Assembly (NCBI GenBank): GCA_002005505.1 | Contig: KV908491.1 | Location: 249,841 to 259,840 of the forward strand | Reading direction: 5' to 3' | DNA: 10,000 nucleotides | Origin: Botryococcus braunii | Taxonomy: Eukaryota > Chlorophyta > Trebouxiophyceae | Part shown: piece by piece, positions 1-10,000 of the stretch | Numbering within the stretch: the first letter of the stretch is position 1 | Layout of the letters: each line of letters opens with the position of its first letter | Position numbers and translations under genes: made by a program | Notes under the pieces: generated by a model | Told to the model about the DNA's origin: nothing | What the model saw: the letters and a program-made list of their open reading frames with translations, nothing else | Database searches by the model: none

Positions 1-21
1 CGGGCACCAGAAAGGTTTATG

Positions 22-4186
<4,165 letters not shown>

Positions 4187-4688
4187 CTCCTAAGCCTACA
4201 CTACCGAAAACTGCGGATGACACCCCTGTCAAGTACTTTCTTATGGTATGCTATACTATTTTATTAAACGTCAGCAGGTGTTGCAGGCCACCTTGTCTTT
4301 GTTACCGTAAGCAAGCTCGAGGAGCAAGCTCTTTGGATCTGGCCCCTCCATTCCGGTATGGCGGTTACGTTCCATAATCCGAAGCATGCTCGTCAGGAAT
4401 GTGACAAATCTTTTGCTGGCCTTCGCGGTTTTGTGACAGGCAGGACAGAGATTTTTGAAGGCTCAAGGAGAAAAATATGAAATCAGTGCCAATGTCCTGC
4501 TGGCTGGCAGAGCCAGTTCCTACTAGCTTGAGATACTTGCGTGGAAGGCGTGATGTGCACATCACGTGACAAACCACAAGTATGGTAGCGATGCTGCCAA
4601 AGGATTTGACTCCCTCTACTGTCCCAGTCATATACCCTGCACTCTCAACAGTATCTTCAGAGGCCTTCCACTCTCCCCTCCCCCTCTT
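4187..4688. other. Upstream region of the TPR gene, no supportable gene
   Basis: This is ordinary mixed-composition sequence 5' of the TPR start codon and presumably holds its 5' UTR and promoter. I see no clear TATA box at a usual distance. A minus-strand open frame reads through 4365-4650 but has no family resemblance or splice support and runs on into the TG array. A small hairpin (CTGGCT/AGCCAG, loop 5) lies near 4499-4515. Confidence 0.5.
4549..4568. promoter_or_regulatory. 18-bp perfect palindrome overlapping a G-box (CACGTG)
   Basis: Positions 4549-4566 read CGTGATGTGCACATCACG, which equals its own reverse complement. The CACGTG hexamer at 4563-4568, the core site of bZIP and bHLH factors, overlaps its right end. 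It lies about 360 bp upstream of the TPR start codon, within promoter distance. A regulatory role is inference. Confidence 0.35.
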
Positions 4689-4705
4689 TGTGTGTGTGTG
4701 TGGTG

Positions 4706-4781
<76 letters not shown>
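4689..4781 (+). repeat. (TG)n microsatellite, about 93 bp
   Basis: TG repeats with two GG interruptions, at 4702-4703 and 4729-4730, which split it into three perfect blocks. Open frames on both strands across it, such as His-Thr or Cys-Val repeats, are artefacts of the dinucleotide. Confidence 0.97.
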
Positions 4782-4782
<1 letters not shown>

Positions 4783-5518
4783 ACTGCGTTCTCTACTAGT
4801 GTTTCGTTGGGTATTTCTTGGTGCTTTACTTTGGCACGTTCTTTGCGTCTGTCCAGTCCAGTTTTCGGTCTCTCGATGTGTAAGAGGACATGTATACGTA
4901 TACACATGGCGATAGGGTTTATTTACTAGTTAGGGAATTGCCAGGGAATGATTTGCTGAAACCGACGGTTCAGGCGAAGCCCGACAAAAGAACGGTTTTA
5001 GCTAATCTATAGATTCGAGCTTCTTTTAAATTTTCCCTGGCAAATTGCTTTTGAGACCTCTCGGAACTTCCTGTACCTTTCGATGTTAACTATTATAATT
5101 ACTTTAATTCACACATGTTTTTCCTGCACACTCTTAGGGAAAGTATTAATTAATTGCCCACAATCAGACAGTTTCCGGGGCGTGTGATGAGTTGTCTTTG
5201 ACGACTCGTGTCGACCAATTGAAACCGGTTGCTATTATTCTTATTCTTGTTACTATTACAAGATTATGGTTATTGTTATTTGACTTCTAAGCGAGAATAT
5301 ATATGTAACGTGATTTACGGTTCTGGAGATTAGGGTGGAGATTAGGGTGGAATGCTTGGTTTCGTTTGGGAGGGTTGATAGGGTCGAGGAGACCGGTGCA
5401 CATATCGATACCAGGTACCTGGTTGTCGTGTGTCTTTTTGACCTTTAATGTTTTGTCTCACGGGTGTGGCTTTCGGCTTCCACCCGTCTGAGGTCATCCT
5501 CAAACATATATCTCCATC
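4782..5518. other. Intergenic sequence, no gene seen
   Basis: A/T-leaning unique sequence between microsatellites. The only internal pattern noted is a two-copy 12-bp tandem repeat at 5325-5348. No open frame has a recognisable product or splice support. Confidence 0.5.
5325..5348 (+). repeat. Two tandem copies of GGAGATTAGGGT
   Basis: Two exact 12-bp copies lie head to tail, followed by GG. Each contains TTAGGG, but two dispersed copies do not make a telomeric tract. Confidence 0.8.
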
Positions 5519-5975
<457 letters not shown>

Positions 5976-5991
5976 TGTGTGTGTGTGTGTG

Positions 5992-6726
5992 TTTTGGAAA
6001 ATGAACAGTGACATGTATACCTTAGGTATTTGAGAGACATGTGGTGTCATTTCATTAGAGCACGTTGGTGAGTCGCATCCTAGAAAGAGAGGGTTGAATA
6101 GAATTACAATGCATATAATTAGTAAGGTACAGGTGTACCATACTGGGTTATGCTCGTACTAAATGCTACTTGAATTATTATTTACTCTCCTAGTCAGTAG
6201 AGTGGGGCCATGGTACAGAATTGGCCAGTTTTATGCCTAATTTCCAGTAGGGTATGCTAAGTATGGGCCTCATCGATCGTGGGACTTTGGTCGGGGCGTC
6301 ACAGCGGTCGTGAGTTAAAGATTCGAGTCGTTTAGAGATTCGACGTGATCACCGGTTTAGAGTGGTACTGTGTGCATCGACAATTATGTCGAATCATCAG
6401 GTACATTGAAATCCAGTGCATGGTACTGATAGGAAACAACCTTGATCATGCCCATACGCTATTGAGATCTGGAGTTGTAATCCTGTAAGGAGGCTAATGA
6501 ATAAAGAGCCTCAAGGAGCAATATATGTAGGTAGTGCCTTTGTGATAGTATCACTGATACAGTTAGTTCTGATTGCTTCATCGGACTCCTGTGTCAATGC
6601 TTGTTCGTGCCATGCGTGCACGCTCGTGGAAGCTGAAGGGCACTGTGTATGTATAACACTGAGAGAGTGTTAACTTACAGGAGAAGCTGCAAAATGTGGA
6701 AATTGTATAATGATGATGCCATTATT
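5992..6726. other. Unique intergenic sequence, no gene seen
   Basis: About 735 bp of ordinary composition between the two GA arrays. Stops are frequent in all frames. I see no splice-flanked open frame, tRNA-like fold, terminal repeat or other supportable element. Confidence 0.5.
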
Positions 6727-7413
<687 letters not shown>

Positions 7414-8019
7414 ACAACAGTGAGACAACGCGTTAACATCCAACATCCCATTTCACAAATCCCCTACTTCTGGGTCGGAGGCACCCGGTTCCGTACGGAC
7501 CGGGTTCCTAACTAACAACAGTTATGGGTCGGAGTCTGCGACCCACAACTCTCCGACTCGGAGACTGATATACTGATCCACTTTTCTCTCATAGTTTGTC
7601 GGTTCTGGTGCCCAGTAGGCGGACCAGGACCTGGTCCGCCTCGCCGACGGTTCAGCCCCACTACAGCCGTGACTGCGGTAAATACAGAGGGCATTTCCCT
7701 TTTCCTTTAGAATGTATCTGAGAAACGGCCCGGTTTATGCAACTCAACGACGAAGCGTCAAAGATTTGGAACTCTTGCTTCATTGTGTTTTGGTCAAGCA
7801 GTTTTGGTCGTGGCAGGTTGTTAAGGGCTTAACACCTGATGCGTGACATGTTGCTTCGTAGGATTGCAATACCTTGGTATTTGGAGACTAGAACGTGATA
7901 AATATGGAGGCATTTCGTGCCAGTTATCGCGTGCTCTGGCCTATGGTTATGCGCATTGCCCCGTTGAGTCAACCAGTGGTCCTACATTAGCTCGTGCGGG
8001 ACTACTGGGCTTCCTTAAT
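7414..8019. other. Region upstream of the HBS1-like gene, no separate gene seen
   Basis: Unique sequence. Its left half holds a dense set of inverted repeats (7471-7648) and its right half presumably holds the promoter and 5' UTR of the HBS1-like gene. I see no clear TATA box close to the start codon. The HBS1 reading frame stays open upstream to at least 7843, but that part has no family resemblance. Confidence 0.5.
7471..7648. repeat. Cluster of short inverted repeats and a 10-bp direct repeat
   Basis: Seen directly: the 10-mer TGGGTCGGAG at 7471-7480 and 7525-7534, each starting a hairpin (GGGT/ACCC at 7472-7486; GGGTCG/CGACCC at 7526-7544); a bulged palindrome at 7483-7505 with a perfect TCCGTACGGA core; CTCCGA/TCGGAG around one base at 7551-7563; and 12-bp perfect arms AGGCGGACCAGG around one A at 7617-7641, possibly extended by GTCGG/CCGAC (7598-7602 with 7644-7648). 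The function is unknown. Confidence 0.7.
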
Positions 8020-8251
8020 ATGCCTAAGGGTAAAGGTGGAGCAGGATATCAAGATGATGACGAGTATGATTACATAGACTCGTACTATGATGACGACGAT
8101 GACGACTATGAGGATGCAAGCGAAGAAGAATCTGATTATCCAAGAAAGGTACAACAGAATTTATAACCAATGCTTATTTTCATGCATTTACCATGCCCTG
8201 GGCCATTGTGTGAAGTGTCACAAGCGAGGCAGTGGGAGTCCCCGCCGGGAG

Positions 8252-8302
<51 letters not shown>

Positions 8303-8352
8303 GCGCGTGCGCGCGCGTGCGTGCGCGTGCGCGTGTGTGTGCGCGCGCGCGA

Positions 8353-8414
<62 letters not shown>

Positions 8415-10000
8415 CTGTGAGTGTGCATGTATGTGTGTGTGTGTGTGAGAGTGTGCATGTGTGTGCGTGTGTGTGTTGGGGGGGGGGGAGGTTTGCATAT
8501 GACTCTCGACTTTGTACTCGAAAAATGCTGTTTGGGGGCGGGGGAGGGGGGGGGTCGGTCAGCATTCCGCATTTTGTATAATGGCTGTGGACAATTGGAT
8601 ACCAAGGCTTTGAAGTTGTAGTGAATTGTGTACAGGCTGCAAGTATCATGCAGAAATCAGCAGCTACAAAATCAGGCGGGAGAGGGATGGCTGTCAAGGG
8701 GGCACCAGCAGGTGGATCAGCTTTGGCCCAGTCCTTGTTTGCAAGCCCTAGGAGGCTAAATCGAACTGAACGGGGCGGTAGGCGCCCTTGGGGGTGGGGG
8801 TATCTGTATTCCCATTCTTCGTACTCTGCTGTTGTAAGCATGTGTTAGGGCTGCTAACTTCAGCGCTAGAGGTTTTTCATGGTGGTCCTTAATGCGCACA
8901 GCGTGTGCGTACATCCTTCAGTCTGACACAATTACAGGCATCCCTAAAACCCTAACCCCCATTACCATGTGCGGCGTCACATGCACATGAGAGTGGTGCT
9001 GCATCATAAGCGGGGCAGCACGTCACCATAGTGTGGGCTTTATGTTTGGAAAATTGGGGTTAAGATGATCACTAAATTTCCCCCAACTACATGGCCTTGG
9101 AGCTCTTTCATGTATTATGCTGCAGGCAACCCATTTGCTCATGGCTGTAAATGTCCGAACTTTGCCATCACTGTCTTGTGAGCCCTGCTTTTTCGCATCG
9201 TTTAAGGTTCATGGTGCTTTCGCGACCCTCCTAGCAAATTCAAACAGGTAGTCCCAAACTCTTTGGCCCAGTGGGTAGCCACACTGTCCCCCTGCAGGTA
9301 CCTGGTCATAGAAGCCTCAGCAGGTAAACAAGCAACCCACACCTGGATGTCTCACCTGGCTCTAAAGTTTGTGCTTTGCTTGCTTGCACATCCGAGGATG
9401 TCACCCACATTTAAGCTCACATGGTATGAGATTGAAGAAGGAAGATATGGAAGGCTTACATGGCCCTTGTGGGGCGGGCCTACAGCTAACAAAGCAGCTG
9501 CCAAAAAAGTGGAGAGTGGTTTGCCAAATACCTTCCCATTGAGAGAAGGGGCTGTGGGCTTTGGTTTTGACACACCTTCGCCTTGCGACATCGTTCTTCA
9601 GGCTCAAGGCCGGGGCATAGGTACTACAAGGGCCTCGTCCTTCTCCCCTCTTGACCCCCTGCCCAAATCCCCCCCCCCCCCGGGCAGCGCTCGAAATTAA
9701 TAGGAGTCAGTGTGGGGCAAGGGATTGGGCCAAGTAAATTGGGAAGCAGCAAAATCGCTACAGTGGGTTCTGTGTGGAAGGGTGAAGGTTCAGAGGAGGT
9801 AGACAAAGTGCCCTTTTTTTATCCTACATAACTGATAAGGCAGAGAAATACTCGTAGTAGTGGTTCCTTGTGATGTGTGCCGGAATTGGTGGTCCTTTAA
9901 GCAGGCCATAACTGTCATTGGATTGAATGTCAACCGATATGTAGAACTTTATCTTGAGGACCGCTCGTACGCCTCTGTTCCACGCGTTTTTTCCAGGCGA
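8020..10000 (+). CDS. HBS1: HBS1-like translation GTPase, N-terminal part (partial, runs off the right edge)
   Basis: Exons: 8020-8148, 8636-8777, 9486-9620, and probably 9997 onward after a strong ttttttccag acceptor. All introns are GT-AG and phases 0, 1 and 1 agree. Residues 1-43 begin with a short basic start (MPKGKGG) and then an Asp/Glu/Tyr-rich stretch, as in plant HBS1 N termini. Residues 44-90 contain [11 protein letters not shown], like the LARSLF segment recalled from Arabidopsis HBS1 (At5g10630). Residues 92-135 contain [11 protein letters not shown], matching the conserved FDxPSPDDxV box ahead of the EF-Tu-type GTPase domain, with Cys124 in place of the first Asp. HBS1 with Pelota/Dom34 splits ribosomes stalled on mRNA in the cytosol. 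The GTPase motifs are outside the window, so the call rests on short motifs. No RanBP2 zinc finger is seen. Extra exons could be hidden in introns 1 or 2. Confidence 0.65.
8253..8477 (+). repeat. (TG)n with a CG-rich core in intron 1 of the HBS1-like gene
   Basis: TG repeats (8253-8297), then a core of CG/TG alternation (about 8298-8351), then a long TG run (about 8355-8412) decaying into interrupted TG to 8477. It lies inside the 487-bp first intron (8149-8635) and is Z-DNA-prone. Confidence 0.95.
8478..8554 (+). repeat. Two G-run patches in intron 1 of the HBS1-like gene
   Basis: An 11-G run at 8478-8488, then G5-C-G5-A-G9 at 8534-8554, both on the sense strand. The second patch alone can supply four G-tracts with one-base loops, the pattern of a stable G-quadruplex in DNA or pre-mRNA. 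Confidence 0.7.
8778..9485 (+). other. Intron 2 of the HBS1-like gene (708 bp)
   Basis: The donor is GTAGGC after ...GGCG and the acceptor is cctacag before CTAAC. The phase-1 join gives Gly-Ala-Asn-Lys. A competing GTAAGC donor at 8834 is stronger but would be phase 0 and incompatible with the exon 3 frame at 9486. I see nothing recognisable inside. An open frame at 9263-9485 leads into exon 3, and some of it could be coding in a longer isoform. Confidence 0.5.
9621..9996 (+). other. Intron 3 of the HBS1-like gene (376 bp)
   Basis: The donor is GTACTA after GGCATAG and the acceptor is the pyrimidine-rich cgcgttttttccag ending at 9996. It includes a C run at about 9669-9680. No exon with matching phase and a good donor was found inside it. 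Confidence 0.5.

Noticed and set aside
4365..4650. Minus-strand open frame upstream of the TPR gene
   Set aside because: No recognisable domain. It merges into the TG array and lacks supported splice sites, so it is more likely promoter or 5' UTR sequence.
7843..8019. Upstream in-frame ATG that would extend the HBS1-like protein by 59 residues
   Set aside because: The added residues show no family resemblance, while the ATG at 8020 starts directly at the basic/acidic N terminus expected of HBS1.
8149..8635. Search for a RanBP2-type zinc finger exon (CxxC pairs such as CVKCHK near 8207)
   Set aside because: The frame runs into the TG array and lacks the Trp and the second Cys pair, so it is chance.
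8940..8960. Telomere-like CCCTAAACCCTAA-type string (and TTAGGG at 5331-5348)
   Set aside because: Only one or two imperfect units, so not a telomeric or interstitial telomere array.

Overview
This window looks like nuclear DNA of a multicellular-type eukaryote. It has many short exons with GT-AG introns of 75 to about 1,640 bp, no operon structure, and very long GA, GAA and GT microsatellites. Both recognisable genes match plant proteins best from memory: a TPR3-type co-chaperone and an HBS1-type translation factor. That suggests a streptophyte (green plant lineage, perhaps an alga or early-diverging plant with a repeat-rich genome), but no database comparison was possible and the species is not determined.

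Left part (22-4186, minus strand): one complete gene was assembled by hand from nine exons, in phase at every junction. It encodes a 348-residue protein. The N-terminal three-motif TPR domain carries all five carboxylate-clamp residues for binding Hsp70/Hsp90 tails. A Gly/Asn/Thr-rich linker follows, then the C-terminal domain of the plant TPR3 (Arabidopsis At1g04190) family. Its 1.64-kb fifth intron holds a C/T-rich (G-quadruplex/triplex-prone) block next to a CG/TG alternating (Z-DNA-prone) block, and a TATA-like site on the opposite strand.

Middle part (4187-8019): a 3.8-kb divergent intergenic region. It holds an 18-bp perfect palindrome overlapping a G-box, a TG array, two very large GA arrays (the second with a nested GA/GAA/GGAGAA/GAA/GA layout), and a cluster of inverted repeats at about 7470-7650. 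No supportable gene was found there.

Right part (8020 to the right edge, plus strand): the first three exons, and probably the first four bases of a fourth, of a gene resembling the N-terminal part of HBS1, the GTPase partner of Pelota in ribosome rescue. The GTPase domain would lie beyond the window. Its first intron again holds a CG/TG alternating block and G-runs.

The two genes are divergently transcribed. Both act broadly in protein quality control (chaperone client handling; rescue of stalled ribosomes), but the spacing gives no evidence of co-regulation. No bacterial-type system, CRISPR array, tRNA, rRNA or intact mobile element was seen.
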